Shown here: positions 9,081 to 17,980 of the stretch, piece after piece | How positions within the stretch are numbered: the stretch's first letter is position 1 | How the letters are laid out: each line of letters starts with the position of its first letter | From: Candidatus Zixiibacteriota bacterium | GTDB lineage: Bacteria > Zixibacteria > MSB-5A5 > GN15 > FEB-12 | DNA: 64,000 nt | Direction: 5' to 3' | Assembly (NCBI GenBank): GCA_022571845.1 | Contig: JACZXB010000001.1 | Coordinates: 248,001 to 312,000, forward strand | Notes under the pieces: generated by a model | Database searches by the model: none | Told to the model about the DNA's origin: nothing | The model's input: the letters and a program-made list of their open reading frames with translations, nothing else | Made by a program: the position numbers and the translations under genes

Positions 9081-10027
9081 CAGACCGTCACCTCTGACTC
9101 CGGTTCTACGGTCGACTTGATATTACGATAGAGCGACTGCTCAAGCTTTGTCTTGAGCGGCTTAATTGACTTGATACTGATGTCCATCTTGCGGATCTGG
9201 TCGATTACATAGTTAATCTTCTCGTCGTCGACCAGCTCTACTACCATGCTGGTGGTGGAGACTCTGAGCTTTATCCCGATCTCCGCTGGTATATCTACCA
9301 CTTTACCACCCATACCGGCCTCGATTTCAAACATGCACTTTTCTTCTTCCCGCAGGACATTAATTTCAATTGTTTGTACGATTCGGCCCTTTTTCATAAT
9401 GCCAATCCTGTCGGCCAGAGATTCTACGTCGGAGCGAAAAGGAGAGCTTATCAGAATAGTCTTGGCTTCTGAGCGAACCTGATCGATAACTTTCATTAGC
9501 TCGGGCTTGTCCTTGTCATCGAGTCCATTAAACGGCTCATCGAGAATCAACAGGTCCGGGTCGGAAATCAAAGCTTGCGCCAAGCCAACTTTTTGAGTCA
9601 ACCCTTTTGAGAATTTTTTGATCTTAAGAGTCGGCCAGTGATGAAGCCCCACCATCTTAAGTAATCCATCAATTCTTTCTCGTAAGTCTCTGTCGTTCAT
9701 ATCGTATAAATTTCCAGTCAGGAGCAGTAATTGTCTGGCTGTAAGATAACCGGGGAATTTCGGGTTTTCCGGAAGGTAGCCGACGTTTGAGCGCGAGAAA
9801 GCACTTGAAGGAATATGTCCGTTGATAAAAATCTCACCGGAGTCCGGTTTGACCAGCCCCAGAAAAGTCTTAAACAGAGTGCTCTTACCAGCACCGTTAT
9901 CCCCCAGCAGGCCGTAGACTTCTCCTTGCGGGACAGCCAGGTCGACCGCGTCCAGGGCGACAATAGCTTTCTTGTGCCTCTTGACAGAAAAGACTTTGGT
10001 AATTCCGTATGCTTCGACAGTAACCAT
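9080..10027 (-). CDS. ABC transporter ATP-binding protein
   Basis: A 315-residue ABC ATPase. Walker A (GDNGAGKST), the Q-loop region, a degenerate signature motif (KFSKGLTQKVGLAQAL in place of LSGG) and Walker B (LLILDEPFNGLD) are in order in the first 210 residues. A C-terminal extension of about 100 residues follows, as in CcmA/NatA/BcrA-type ATPases that pair with ABC-2 permeases. Start ATG 10027. The signature KFSKG rather than LSGGQ is common in this subfamily. It supplies energy to the permease encoded immediately downstream. Confidence 0.92.
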   Translation of the reverse strand: MVTVEAYGITKVFSVKRHKKAIVALDAVDLAVPQGEVYGLLGDNGAGKSTLFKTFLGLVKPDSGEIFINGHIPSSAFSRSNVGYLPENPKFPGYLTARQLLLLTGNLYDMNDRDLRERIDGLLKMVGLHHWPTLKIKKFSKGLTQKVGLAQALISDPDLLILDEPFNGLDDKDKPELMKVIDQVRSEAKTILISSPFRSDVESLADRIGIMKKGRIVQTIEINVLREEEKCMFEIEAGMGGKVVDIPAEIGIKLRVSTTSMVVELVDDEKINYVIDQIRKMDISIKSIKPLKTKLEQSLYRNIKSTVEPESEVTV

Positions 10028-10111
10028 AATAATTTGTGATAAAAAGCCTTATCTATTAGCTTTACGGCAGAATAGGGGGATTTATTTAGGGGTTGGGTTT
10101 CAGGCTATTAT

Positions 10112-10152
10112 GGGGCAGATGAGGACACGCCTTAGGCGGCCGCCCACGAAAT
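10112..10152. repeat. Palindromic intergenic repeat, family R4
   Basis: Sequence GGACACGCC-spacer-GGCGGCCGCCCAC with flanking GGGGCAGAT. The same core recurs at 26097-26128 and 26191-26229 and in a diverged form at 52869-52900. It is part of a repeat-filled spacer from 10028 to 10425 that holds no protein gene. Confidence 0.75.
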
Positions 10153-10156
10153 TATG

Positions 10157-10185
10157 CAGATTGCTTCGCTTCGCCCGCAATGACA
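10157..10185. repeat. Fragment of family R1 repeat, inverted
   Basis: Contains CAGATTGCTTCGCTTCGCCC followed by GCAATGACA, which is a shortened inverted copy of the CATTGCGAG...GCAATCTC element seen at 10292-10340, 10561-10602 and 53918-54010. It abuts the R4 copy at 10112-10152. Confidence 0.6.
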
Positions 10186-10219
10186 AATGAGAGCAAAATG
10201 CTGATATTGAATATAGAAT

Positions 10220-10248
10220 GTAGGGCAGAACCCTTTAGTGGTTCTGCC
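10220..10248. repeat. 29-bp palindromic repeat, exact inverted copy at 39582-39610
   Basis: GTAGGGCAGAACC and GGTTCTGCC arms surround CTTTAGT. The full 29 bases are identical, on the opposite strand, to 39582-39610 almost 30 kb away. The perfect match between distant copies suggests recent spread or gene conversion. Confidence 0.8.
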
Positions 10249-10291
10249 ACTCGAATCTCTGACAGCTCTGCCGCCCACGAAGTCCCAATCC

Positions 10292-10340
10292 GTCATTGCG
10301 AGGAGAGCCCGACTTGTCGGGCACGATGAAGCAATCTCGA
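10292..10340. repeat. Palindromic intergenic repeat, family R1
   Basis: Outer arms GTCATTGCGAGGAG and GCAATCTCG enclose an inner hairpin GCCCGAC-TT-GTCGGGC. Similar elements are at 10561-10602 and 53918-54010, with different inner stems (TCTCGAT/ATCGGGA; TCCCGATT/AATCGGGA). This is a widespread repeat style in uncultivated bacterial genomes. Confidence 0.75.
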
Positions 10341-10372
10341 TTCAGATTTTAGTCCCTCAAGCCTCTCTTTTC

Positions 10373-10401
10373 TTGACAATCCTGCCGAAAAGTTATTGAA
10401 T
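10373..10401 (+). promoter_or_regulatory. Probable promoter of tRNA-Thr
   Basis: TTGACA at 10373-10378 and TTGAAT at 10396-10401 are separated by 17 bases, and the tRNA begins 25 bases further on. The -35 box is a perfect sigma-70 match and the -10 box matches four of six positions. Confidence 0.4.
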
Positions 10402-10425
10402 AGTGACCTGTTAGCATAAATGTCA

Positions 10426-10498
<73 letters not shown>

Positions 10499-10560
10499 CT
10501 TTATATTCCCCTCATATTACCCTCATTATCTTTCCAATGCACAGCTTCAAATCGAATTAG

Positions 10561-10602
10561 TCATTGCGAGTCTCGATATAATCGGGACGTGGCAATCTCA
10601 CA
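10561..10602. repeat. Family R1 palindromic repeat
   Basis: TCATTGCGAG...GGCAATCTCA arms around an inner imperfect hairpin TCTCGAT/ATCGGGA. The spacer from 10499 to 10826 contains this, the element at 10652-10700 and otherwise no gene. Confidence 0.7.
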
Positions 10603-10651
10603 GTAAGTATTTGCAAAAACTTAAATTAGAGACTTGCCGTTATGATCCCAC

Positions 10652-10700
10652 CCCGAGAGTACTCGGGACCATGCAGCAAGCTGTGGGCGACCAGAGCCTG
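10652..10700. repeat. Hairpin plus GGGACC...GACC repeat, related copy at 23537-23571
   Basis: A perfect hairpin CCCGAG-AGTA-CTCGGG (10652-10667) runs into GGGACCATGCAGCAAGC and GGCGACCAGAGCC. The second part matches 23537-23571 (GGGGACCACCAGCAAGC ... GCGACCCAGGTCC) with several differences, so it is a separate short repeat family. Confidence 0.55.
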
Positions 10701-10826
10701 TCAGATGTTGTCGTACTGGGCAGATTCGTAAACGGAATCGATTCGGTCGATTGTTGTTTTGATTCACTTTAGTTGTAGCCTTCGAAAAGGGAGAAGTGAA
10801 ACTATAAGACAGGGAATATTCTGAGG

Positions 10827-11684
10827 CTATTTGTCTTGGTAGAACTTGTACTTGTAATTTACAAAGTCTACACCTTTTGACTCCAAATACTCTATAAGCT
10901 TCCATTTTTCTTCATTTCCTACAGTATCTATCACACTGCTTTCCTCAGCTCTTATTATTTTTAACATCCTCTTATCCACAATGTAATCTTGAATAAATAT
11001 GCTGTCTTTGCTTCGAACAGTTATAGGCTGATAGATATCCACTTCCAAACTATCAATAAAGTAATAGATTATTTCAAATTGGGTTGCTCTGATCGCTGAT
11101 CCAAAAGGGGTCAATTGTTTCGCTCCCTGCTTCCTATAGGGATCAGCACCATACTCAATTAATGTCTTTACCAATTCCAAATTCATGGCCGAAGCTTTCA
11201 TAAGAGGAGAACTTGCCATCACATAACTTCCCCTTTCATTGGTGAAACTGTCTTCTACTACATAATTGGGATCTGCTCCGTATTCCAGTAATAGTTCGGC
11301 ATAGCGATAGTCCTCTCTCCATTCAAATTGAGTTCCAAAATATTTGATTGCATCAATCAAAATACTATATTTATCATAAGAATTGATAGAATTAGGGTCA
11401 GCCCCCAGTTCTAACAGTTTCTTGAATGATTCAAATTGTTCGACGTAAAGGCATAAAGTCAGAACGTTTGATCCACTTACCGTGTTGGTTACGATTAAAA
11501 GTGTAGAATCTTGGCTCACCAACTCTTGGATTTTTTGCAGAGCCCCTCTTTCTACAGCTTTAGCTAACTCATAGGCACGAGTATCTTTGAAAAAAGCAAC
11601 GTTTCTGCTACCCTTTTGTCCACAACTTTCCATGCATAAGTACAAAGGGAGCAATAAAACTATTAATACTTTTAGATTGCTCAT
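10827..11684 (-). CDS. Ankyrin-repeat lipoprotein
   Basis: A 285-residue protein with a hydrophobic N-terminus (residues 4-18) and a cysteine at about residue 21 (LCMESC) that could serve as a lipobox, so export and lipid anchoring are plausible. At least three ankyrin repeats are visible, each with the LLELGADPN / LLLEYGADPN / LIEYGADPY signature. Ankyrin repeats mediate protein binding; no catalytic domain is seen. Codon use is more AT-rich than in the cysS and M42 genes that follow, which may reflect acquisition. Flanked on both sides by palindromic repeats. Function unknown. Confidence 0.8.
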   Translation of the reverse strand: MSNLKVLIVLLLPLYLCMESCGQKGSRNVAFFKDTRAYELAKAVERGALQKIQELVSQDSTLLIVTNTVSGSNVLTLCLYVEQFESFKKLLELGADPNSINSYDKYSILIDAIKYFGTQFEWREDYRYAELLLEYGADPNYVVEDSFTNERGSYVMASSPLMKASAMNLELVKTLIEYGADPYRKQGAKQLTPFGSAIRATQFEIIYYFIDSLEVDIYQPITVRSKDSIFIQDYIVDKRMLKIIRAEESSVIDTVGNEEKWKLIEYLESKGVDFVNYKYKFYQDK

Positions 11685-11729
11685 TTATTTGACTAACATC
11701 CGTTAAACATTCTACTCGTATTAACGACT

Positions 11730-11787
11730 GGATTCCACGTCAAGCCCCTTTCCGCCAAGGCGGACTGGGATTAAAACGTGGAATGAC
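11730..11787. repeat. Palindromic repeat, GGATTCC...GGAATGAC family (R6)
   Basis: GGATTCCACGT and ACGTGGAATGAC arms enclose an inner hairpin TCCGCC-AA-GGCGGA. Related elements are at 39342-39387 and 39429-39464, where the arms read GGATTCCCG/CGGGAATGAC. It fills the gap downstream of cysS and may also act as a terminator-like structure for it. Confidence 0.7.
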
Positions 11788-11792
11788 GTATC

Positions 11793-13190
11793 TTAAACTT
11801 TCTTCTTCCACCGCACGCCCTGGGGGGTGTCTTCGAGAATAATGCCCATTTCAAGTAACTGATCACGGATTTTGTCGGAAGTGGCAAAATCTTTGCTGGC
11901 TCTGGCCTGATTGCGCTCTTCGATTAGTGCTTCCACCTGTTCGTCCAGAGAGCCGCCTGATTCGGTTCTGAAATTCAGGACTGTGTCAAACCTGGCAATA
12001 GTCTCAAGTGCCGAATCGCGCTCTTCGGCAGACAGTTTGTCTTCGGCTTTGAGCCGGTTAATATCCCGAATCAAATCAAAGACCGCTGCCAGCGCCGCCG
12101 ATATATTTAAATCATCGTCGAGAGCATTTTCGAATTCACTTTTTGCCTTTTCAATTATTTCCGAGGCGTTGCCATCGGACTCTCCGCCAGCGAAGTCTTT
12201 GAGATTGGCAATAAAGTCGTTATATCGCTCAAGCGCATTGCCGGCGGCATCAAGCCCCTGAAACGTAAAATTCAACTGCTGGCGGTAGTGGGTGGCCATC
12301 AGTGCATAGCGCACGGCTTTACCGGAGTAGCCCTTATCCAACACATCGCGCAGAGTATAATAATTTCCCAGTGACTTCGACATCTTCTTGCCTTCGACAA
12401 TCAGATACTCGCTGTGCAGCCAGTAGTTGACGAATTTCTGTCCGGTAGCGCCTTCGGATTGAGCAATTTCGTTTTCATGGTGCGGAAACATATTGTCCAC
12501 CCCGCCGGTGTGAATATCGAAATGCTCGCCGAGAATCTCCATCGACATAGCCGAGCACTCCAGATGCCAGCCCGGGCGGCCTTTGCCGATATCTGTCTCC
12601 CAGAAAATGTTGCCGTCTTTTTCGTCCCAGGCTTTCCAGAGTGCAAAATCTGAGACCGATTCTTTGTCGTATTCGTCCGAGGCAACACGCGCACCGGGTT
12701 TAAGACCTTCCATATCAAGATGGGCTAATTTCCCGTAGTCTTTGAATGCTGAGATTTTGAAATAATAGTTACCGTCAACTTCGTATGCTAAGCCGTTATC
12801 CACTAACTTTTTGACAATCTCGACCATCTGCTTGATATAAGCCGTAGCATGCGGATAGTGCTCAACCCGTTCGATTCCGAGTACATTGATATCTTCAAAA
12901 AAAGCTTTGGTGTACGGCTCGGTAAATTCTTTAAGAGCTTTGCTTTCTTTTTGTGAGTCACGGATAATTTTGTCATCGATATCGGTGATATTCATCACCT
13001 GAGTAACCTGGTAGCCTTTATATTTAAGATAGCGCCTGAGCAAGTCTTCGAAAATAAACGTACGGAAATTCCCGATATGGGCAAAGAGATAGACTGTCGG
13101 GCCACAGGTGTACATCCGCACCTTGCCCTCGTCGATTGGCTTAAACTCTTCGACCTGCCTGCTGTAGCTGTTCTTGAATCGTAATGCCAT
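11793..13190 (-). CDS. cysS: Cysteinyl-tRNA synthetase
   Basis: Class I aminoacyl-tRNA synthetase of 465 residues, the normal length. It charges tRNA-Cys with cysteine. Visible are the zinc and active-site start MYTCGPTVY, the HIGH-type motif as AHIGNF, zinc ligands in ECSAMSMEIL and FPHHENE, and GKKMSKSLGN (KMSKS). The C-terminal anticodon-binding segment ends with RWKKK. It sits three bases downstream of the M42 peptidase gene, so the two are likely co-transcribed. Confidence 0.97.
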   Translation of the reverse strand: MALRFKNSYSRQVEEFKPIDEGKVRMYTCGPTVYLFAHIGNFRTFIFEDLLRRYLKYKGYQVTQVMNITDIDDKIIRDSQKESKALKEFTEPYTKAFFEDINVLGIERVEHYPHATAYIKQMVEIVKKLVDNGLAYEVDGNYYFKISAFKDYGKLAHLDMEGLKPGARVASDEYDKESVSDFALWKAWDEKDGNIFWETDIGKGRPGWHLECSAMSMEILGEHFDIHTGGVDNMFPHHENEIAQSEGATGQKFVNYWLHSEYLIVEGKKMSKSLGNYYTLRDVLDKGYSGKAVRYALMATHYRQQLNFTFQGLDAAGNALERYNDFIANLKDFAGGESDGNASEIIEKAKSEFENALDDDLNISAALAAVFDLIRDINRLKAEDKLSAEERDSALETIARFDTVLNFRTESGGSLDEQVEALIEERNQARASKDFATSDKIRDQLLEMGIILEDTPQGVRWKKKV

Positions 13191-13193
13191 AGA

Positions 13194-14270
13194 CTATGCG
13201 TCTGTAAAACTCTTCACTGTTTTCTTGTCAAGTTTCTTAATCACTTCGGTAATCAGTTTGACTGTGTTATCATAATCAGTTCGATTTAAGATGCCGTTAT
13301 GGCTGTGGATATATCTGACCGGCGGGCCAATCACTATCGACGGCACACCGTATCTGGTAATATGCATCCGGCCGGCATCGGTGCCGCCTTTTTCCATAGT
13401 GGTCAGATGATACGGAATCTTTTTTGATTCGGCAGTTTTTATGACCAAATCTCTTAAGCCTAAATTTGGAATCAAAGTAGCGTCATAAACCAGTACCGAG
13501 ACTCCCCCGCCTAATCGTTCGGCTTTGCTGTAACTATTGGGCGGCATGTCAAGCGCTATGCCGGTATCACAGACAAGGCAGACATCGGGATTCCCCAGAT
13601 GCGCCAATGTTGCCGCACCGCGCAGGCCGACTTCTTCCTGAACAGTAGCGCCACCCAGAACTATGTTGGGATGACGCGAAGATTTCAGCTTTTTCATAAC
13701 GTCAATTGCGATCGCACAAGCCACCCGATTGTCAAACGCTTTGGAGAGATACATTTTCTGGTTGCCCATTATAACAAATTCGCTGTCGGGAATTATCGGG
13801 TCACCCACTCTGATACCGAGTTTTTTTCTGACATCGTAACCTTTTTGAGCGCCGACATCTATAAACATATCTTTAATTTCTAAAACTTTTTTGCGCTCCT
13901 CCGGCGGTAGATTATGAGGCGGTACAGAGCCAACAATTCCGATGACTGTTCCTTTTGAGGTTACAATTCGCATTCTCTGAGCCAGGGCCACGTGCCCCCA
14001 CCAGCCGCCCAATGGCAGAAACTTTATAAAGCCATCACTGGTAATCTCTTTGACCATAAAACCGATTTCGTCCATATGCCCGGCCAGCATGACCCGGACA
14101 TCATCCTTTGTCCCTTTCTTGACGCCAACTACAGAGCCAAGCTTATCGGTCAGGATTTCTTTGGTAGTTTTCTTGAGTTCGCGCTTCATGATAGCACGAA
14201 CATCTTTTTCGTAACCGGAGACACCGTTGGCCTCGGTCAGCTCTTTCAGTAGTTTTTCTGTCGCATCCAT
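13194..14270 (-). CDS. M42 family aminopeptidase
   Basis: Metallopeptidase of the M42 (FrvX/PepA glutamyl aminopeptidase) family, 358 residues, expected to form large cytoplasmic tetrahedral assemblies that trim peptides. Metal-site motifs appear in order: AGHMDEIGFMV, SKAFDNRVAC, QEEVGLRGA, VCDTGIA and RYIHSHNGIL. Start ATG 14270 is preferred because GAGGT lies five bases upstream; an in-frame TTG at 14294 lacks such a site. It lies just upstream of cysS. M42 proteins were once annotated as endoglucanases, but aminopeptidase is the better call. Confidence 0.92.
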   Translation of the reverse strand: MDATEKLLKELTEANGVSGYEKDVRAIMKRELKKTTKEILTDKLGSVVGVKKGTKDDVRVMLAGHMDEIGFMVKEITSDGFIKFLPLGGWWGHVALAQRMRIVTSKGTVIGIVGSVPPHNLPPEERKKVLEIKDMFIDVGAQKGYDVRKKLGIRVGDPIIPDSEFVIMGNQKMYLSKAFDNRVACAIAIDVMKKLKSSRHPNIVLGGATVQEEVGLRGAATLAHLGNPDVCLVCDTGIALDMPPNSYSKAERLGGGVSVLVYDATLIPNLGLRDLVIKTAESKKIPYHLTTMEKGGTDAGRMHITRYGVPSIVIGPPVRYIHSHNGILNRTDYDNTVKLITEVIKKLDKKTVKSFTDA

Positions 14271-14359
14271 TTCTACCTCAGTATTACTATGCAATATTCA
14301 TATATGATTTTCTTGCATTTTGAAGGACAAATATAACTTATCAGCCGCGAACTTCCAGC

Positions 14360-15097
14360 TTAAATATCAAGATGATTCTTCAATTCCATCAAAGAGCTGA
14401 TTTGCCTGGTAGCTTGAGGCATTTCTTCAGGGTACTCTCTGCCCTTTATTTTCTTTAGAATAGCAGGCATACCGATTTTTGCCGGACCGGTTATATCTTC
14501 AACATATCTATCACCGATATAGACACATTCGTTCGCTTCAAACCCCGCCAATTCTACAGCTCTGCTGAAAATATCCGGATGAGGTTTACGAAGACCGAAA
14601 GTTGAACTGAAAATTTTATAGTCCAGAAAAGGGGCGATTTTGAATCTGTTTAATTCTTCAACATGTTTTTCTTCGGGGAAAATCGTGTTTGAGATAAGAC
14701 CAATTTTTTCTACCCGCTCTTTTAGCCAGCCTAAGGTTTCAATTGTGTCGTCATAAATGTAAAGCTTTTCCGACATCGCACTATAATAGATATCAAAAAA
14801 TTGTCCGGCCAGGCGGCCGTTATTATCAAGCTTTAATTTCTTAAACAAGTCTTCGACAGCTTCGACTACTGTCCACTCTTGATAAGTTTGTGCTGCCCTG
14901 TCTCTATAAAACTGCTTTACTTCTTCAAGTTGCTTCCAGAATTCCTCAAAGTCTGGCAAACTGTTCCCTGATTCTGGAAATTGTTGATGAGCACATTGGG
15001 TGGCAGCATAACTTACCTCAAACCAGTCATCTGTCAGGTAATCAATCAGGGTTGAGCCGAGATCAAAAATTACAGCTTTAGGCTTTAGCTTTTCCAC
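14360..15097 (-). CDS. HAD-superfamily hydrolase
   Basis: A 245-residue haloacid dehalogenase-like phosphatase. Motif I reads FDLGSTL, so the second Asp of DxD is Gly, a variant seen in several HAD subfamilies. Motif II lies in LISNT, motif III is the Lys of RKPHPD, and motif IV is YIGDRYVEDI. A helical cap domain occupies about residues 20-110. The start GTG 15097 overlaps the TAG stop of ddl (TAGTG), implying coupling. Substrate unknown; loss of the second Asp may weaken phosphatase activity. Confidence 0.83.
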   Translation of the reverse strand: MEKLKPKAVIFDLGSTLIDYLTDDWFEVSYAATQCAHQQFPESGNSLPDFEEFWKQLEEVKQFYRDRAAQTYQEWTVVEAVEDLFKKLKLDNNGRLAGQFFDIYYSAMSEKLYIYDDTIETLGWLKERVEKIGLISNTIFPEEKHVEELNRFKIAPFLDYKIFSSTFGLRKPHPDIFSRAVELAGFEANECVYIGDRYVEDITGPAKIGMPAILKKIKGREYPEEMPQATRQISSLMELKNHLDI

Positions 15098-16125
15098 TAT
15101 TTAGAATGATGAACCAGAGCCGACTCTATCAGCATTTTGATAAGTTCATCAAACTCAATGCCTTCGGCCTTGGCGGCCATGGGAGCTAACGAAAGTTCTG
15201 TCATACCTGGCAGAGTGTTCAACTCTAAGCAATGGTACTTGTTGCCTTTGGCCAATATAAAGTCTATACGGGCAAGTCCCGCTGCACCGAGAATTTCATA
15301 AACCTGTTTTGCTGTCGATTTCATTTTGTCAGATAGTTTGTTGCTAATCTCGGCCGGTACGACGTATTGCGATCTGCCTTTGGTATATTTTGCCTCGTAA
15401 TCATACAGTCCGCTTTCAGGTATTATTTCGATAACAGGAAATGCCCGGTTATCCAAAACCGGAACCGTCAACTCCCGACCGGAGATATATTCTTCGACTA
15501 AAACATTCTTTGATTCTTTAAGCGTCTTTTGAAAGGCATCGGCTAACTCTTCTCTTTTTTCTACTCTGCTAAGTCCAAGTGTCGAGCCCGAATCATTTGG
15601 CTTGACAATGACAGGAAATTCAAAAAAAGAGCTGATTTCGTTTACAATATCACGGCTGATGCCGTTATCTTTTACGCGGAATGTTTTCCATTTTGGCGTA
15701 TTGATTCCTTCGGATTTAAACAATCGCTTCGACATCTCCTTGTGCATCGCCACCGTTGAGCCGGTCATGTCGCTGCCGGTAAAGGGCATTCCGGCTAGCT
15801 CCAGCAAATTTTGAATTGAGCCGTTCTCTCCGGTGCCGCCATGCAGCGCCAGAAATACTACCTTGATATCATCAAAAGCCGACGTCACCAGAGTTTTGGC
15901 CAGAGCCATAGCACCGCGCTGAACCGGGGCTGCTGCAGTAGCTCCGGCTGTTGATGCCCCACTCAGGAATTTTCCGTCGCTGGTCAGAAGAGACTTACCG
16001 CTGGCCGGGTCAATGGCATAAACGGTATGACCAAGACGCCTTAGTGATTCGTAAACCGCGGCTCCTGAGTCGAGCGAGACCTCGCGTTCGCCGGAGTCGC
16101 CGCCTGCCAGTAGCAATACTTTCAT
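15097..16125 (-). CDS. ddl: D-alanine--D-alanine ligase
   Basis: ATP-grasp ligase of 342 residues that makes the D-Ala-D-Ala dipeptide for peptidoglycan. Recognisable parts are the N-terminal GGDSGEREVSL loop, HGGTGENG (substrate loop), the ATP-grasp lysines around VIVKPNDSGSTLG, VEEYISGRELTVPVL, and the metal-binding ARIDFIL plus ELNTLPGMTELS. It overlaps the upstream DedA gene by ATGA and the downstream HAD gene by TAGTG. A run of alanines at about residues 58-66 is an unusual but minor insertion. Confidence 0.95.
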   Translation of the reverse strand: MKVLLLAGGDSGEREVSLDSGAAVYESLRRLGHTVYAIDPASGKSLLTSDGKFLSGASTAGATAAAPVQRGAMALAKTLVTSAFDDIKVVFLALHGGTGENGSIQNLLELAGMPFTGSDMTGSTVAMHKEMSKRLFKSEGINTPKWKTFRVKDNGISRDIVNEISSFFEFPVIVKPNDSGSTLGLSRVEKREELADAFQKTLKESKNVLVEEYISGRELTVPVLDNRAFPVIEIIPESGLYDYEAKYTKGRSQYVVPAEISNKLSDKMKSTAKQVYEILGAAGLARIDFILAKGNKYHCLELNTLPGMTELSLAPMAAKAEGIEFDELIKMLIESALVHHSK

Positions 16126-16751
16126 TCACCCTCTCTTTTGAATTTTAGATATTTTATCAAAATATACGAAGATACCGCGATAATCATCATGGGCCAGACA
16201 ATCAAATTGTACTTTTCAAGAAATGACGTTATTTTATCAAAATTCTCCACAGTTTCGATGGCAAGATACATCAAAACAAAAGTAAATAGAAAATAAGAAA
16301 TGGTAGAATAGAAAAACATGTTAAGTGCCGGATAGCGGCCAACACCGGCCGCAACAGCTACCGCTGACCTGATGCCTACCAAAAAGCGCGAAATAACAAT
16401 TACAAAAGCGCCGTATTTTAAAAGCCGGACTTCCATCAGTTCAATATCTTTTACAGAAAAGTATTTATAGTCTTTTTCTTCAAAATATCTGCGCCCGTAT
16501 CCGGCGCCAAAGTAGTAGAGCAGCATAACTGAACTGATACCCCCGACCAAAATTGTAGCTGCTGTCAGGGTCAGCTCAAGCCGCTGCAAGGCAACCAGCC
16601 CGCCGGCTGCAATAATAAAACTGTCGCCCGGAAAGGGCGGGAATAGATTCTCGATAAAACAGGCCGTAAACAAAACCAGATAGACCCAGAACGTACCATA
16701 GCTGAAAATGCTGTCAAGGAATTCTATTATATAGGCAGGCTGTTCAATCAT
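16122..16751 (-). CDS. DedA family membrane protein
   Basis: A 209-residue inner-membrane protein of the DedA/SNARE-associated family. The re-entrant loop signature FFPPFPGDSFIIAAG is near residue 35-50 and the second signature SRFLVGIRSAVAVAAGVGR is near residue 120-138. DedA proteins include lipid flippases for undecaprenyl phosphate or phosphatidylethanolamine; placement between ispF and ddl, both feeding cell-wall synthesis, fits a C55-P recycling role, but this is inference. It overlaps the 3' end of ispF by eight bases. Confidence 0.9.
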   Translation of the reverse strand: MIEQPAYIIEFLDSIFSYGTFWVYLVLFTACFIENLFPPFPGDSFIIAAGGLVALQRLELTLTAATILVGGISSVMLLYYFGAGYGRRYFEEKDYKYFSVKDIELMEVRLLKYGAFVIVISRFLVGIRSAVAVAAGVGRYPALNMFFYSTISYFLFTFVLMYLAIETVENFDKITSFLEKYNLIVWPMMIIAVSSYILIKYLKFKREGE

Positions 16752-17232
16752 CGTTTTTCAAAAGACAGACAGCCGCCGCTGCTATTCCTTCCTGGCGACC
16801 GACCGCACCCAGCCCTTCGGTAGTGGTTGCTTTAATGTTTACCCGCGACGAATCTATCTCAAGCAGCCTCGCTATTTCTTCTTTCATGAGGGCTTTGAAC
16901 CTGGTCAGCTTCGGTCGTTCAGCCATAATCGTAACGTCAATATTTTCGATTTGACTCCAGCCGCTCTCTTTTACTTTTCTGTGTATCTGTCCTAAGAGTT
17001 CCCTTGAATCGGCATCCTTGTATTTTGGATTATCGGGTGGGAAATGTTCGCCAATATCTCCCAGAGCAGCCGCCCCTAACATGGCCTCGCAAATAGCGTG
17101 AAGAACGACATCGGCATCACTGTGACCGTCGAGTCCTTTTTCAAATTCTATCTCCACTCCACCCAGAATCAACTTGCGCCCCTTGACAAGACGGTGGACA
17201 TCGTAGCCATAACCGATTCTGTAATCAGACAT
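16744..17232 (-). CDS. ispF: 2-C-methyl-D-erythritol 2,4-cyclodiphosphate synthase
   Basis: MEP-pathway enzyme of 162 residues, normal length. It cyclises CDP-methylerythritol 2-phosphate. The zinc ligands are in YGYDVHRL (Asp and His) and the third His in LDGHSDADV; the C-terminal GLGAVGRQEGIAA closes the trimer interface. The start overlaps the 3' end of ispD by eight bases. In many bacteria the two are fused as IspDF; here they are separate but tightly coupled. Confidence 0.96.
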   Translation of the reverse strand: MSDYRIGYGYDVHRLVKGRKLILGGVEIEFEKGLDGHSDADVVLHAICEAMLGAAALGDIGEHFPPDNPKYKDADSRELLGQIHRKVKESGWSQIENIDVTIMAERPKLTRFKALMKEEIARLLEIDSSRVNIKATTTEGLGAVGRQEGIAAAAVCLLKNDD

Positions 17233-17923
17233 GCTCTTTGGCCCCTAAAACAATTCCCACGTATTTTAAATCTGCAGCAGTGGTTACTTTAAGATTCACT
17301 GATGATGGCTCCACAACTTTTACTCCAACCCCCAGAGCTTCGACCAAACTGGCATCATCGGTTGCAATTGTCCCCTTCGGGTTCTCAGCGAATTTGCGGT
17401 GAGCCTCGAGTATCAGCTCATACTCAAAGGCCTGAGGTGTTTGCGCCAGCCAGATCTGGCTGCGGTCCAGGGTTTCCACGATTGAGTGATCCTTAACTTT
17501 TTTCAGAGTGTCCGTTGCCGGCAGAGCCAGCATGGCTGCTTTTTCTGCTAATGCCAGATTAACTACTTTGTCGATATCATCAGGAGATACCAGGGCCCGC
17601 ACTCCGTCGTGAATTGCCACAACCTTGGTAGACTCCGGTAGCACCTCCAGACCTTTTAAAACTGATTCCTGCCTCCTCTGGCCGCCGCTCACGACTTTGA
17701 CTGTTTTTTGGAAGCCATACGGATCTACAATTTTTTGCCTGGTTTTAAGCTGGTAATCTGTGGCAACGACTACTGCTATTTTATCAATCGATGAAGCACG
17801 TTCAAATTTTTCTATTGTCCAGCTCAAGAGCGGCCTCCCGGCTATTTCGTGAAACTGCTTGGGCAGAGGGTCGCCAAATCTCTCGGACTTTCCTGCTGCA
17901 ACTATTAGTGCCCAGTTACTCAT
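17225..17923 (-). CDS. ispD: 2-C-methyl-D-erythritol 4-phosphate cytidylyltransferase
   Basis: A 232-residue nucleotidyltransferase that joins CTP to methylerythritol 4-phosphate. The CTP-binding loop is VAAGKSERFG near the N-terminus, followed by the substrate motifs GGQRRQESVLKGL, VVAIHDGVRALV, and the C-terminal ATDDASLVEALG and NLKVTTAADL. It directly precedes ispF and follows queA by about 57 bp. Complete and ordinary. Confidence 0.96.
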   Translation of the reverse strand: MSNWALIVAAGKSERFGDPLPKQFHEIAGRPLLSWTIEKFERASSIDKIAVVVATDYQLKTRQKIVDPYGFQKTVKVVSGGQRRQESVLKGLEVLPESTKVVAIHDGVRALVSPDDIDKVVNLALAEKAAMLALPATDTLKKVKDHSIVETLDRSQIWLAQTPQAFEYELILEAHRKFAENPKGTIATDDASLVEALGVGVKVVEPSSVNLKVTTAADLKYVGIVLGAKEHV

Positions 17924-17980
17924 TAGGAAATTAAATATGACTTTATCATAATTGAAAACAAGTGAATTTCTGTTTAGGCC

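Noticed and set aside
10621-10905. Minus-strand frame of 94 codons
   Set aside because: Runs through a repeat cluster and into the end of the ankyrin gene in another frame; low-complexity translation.
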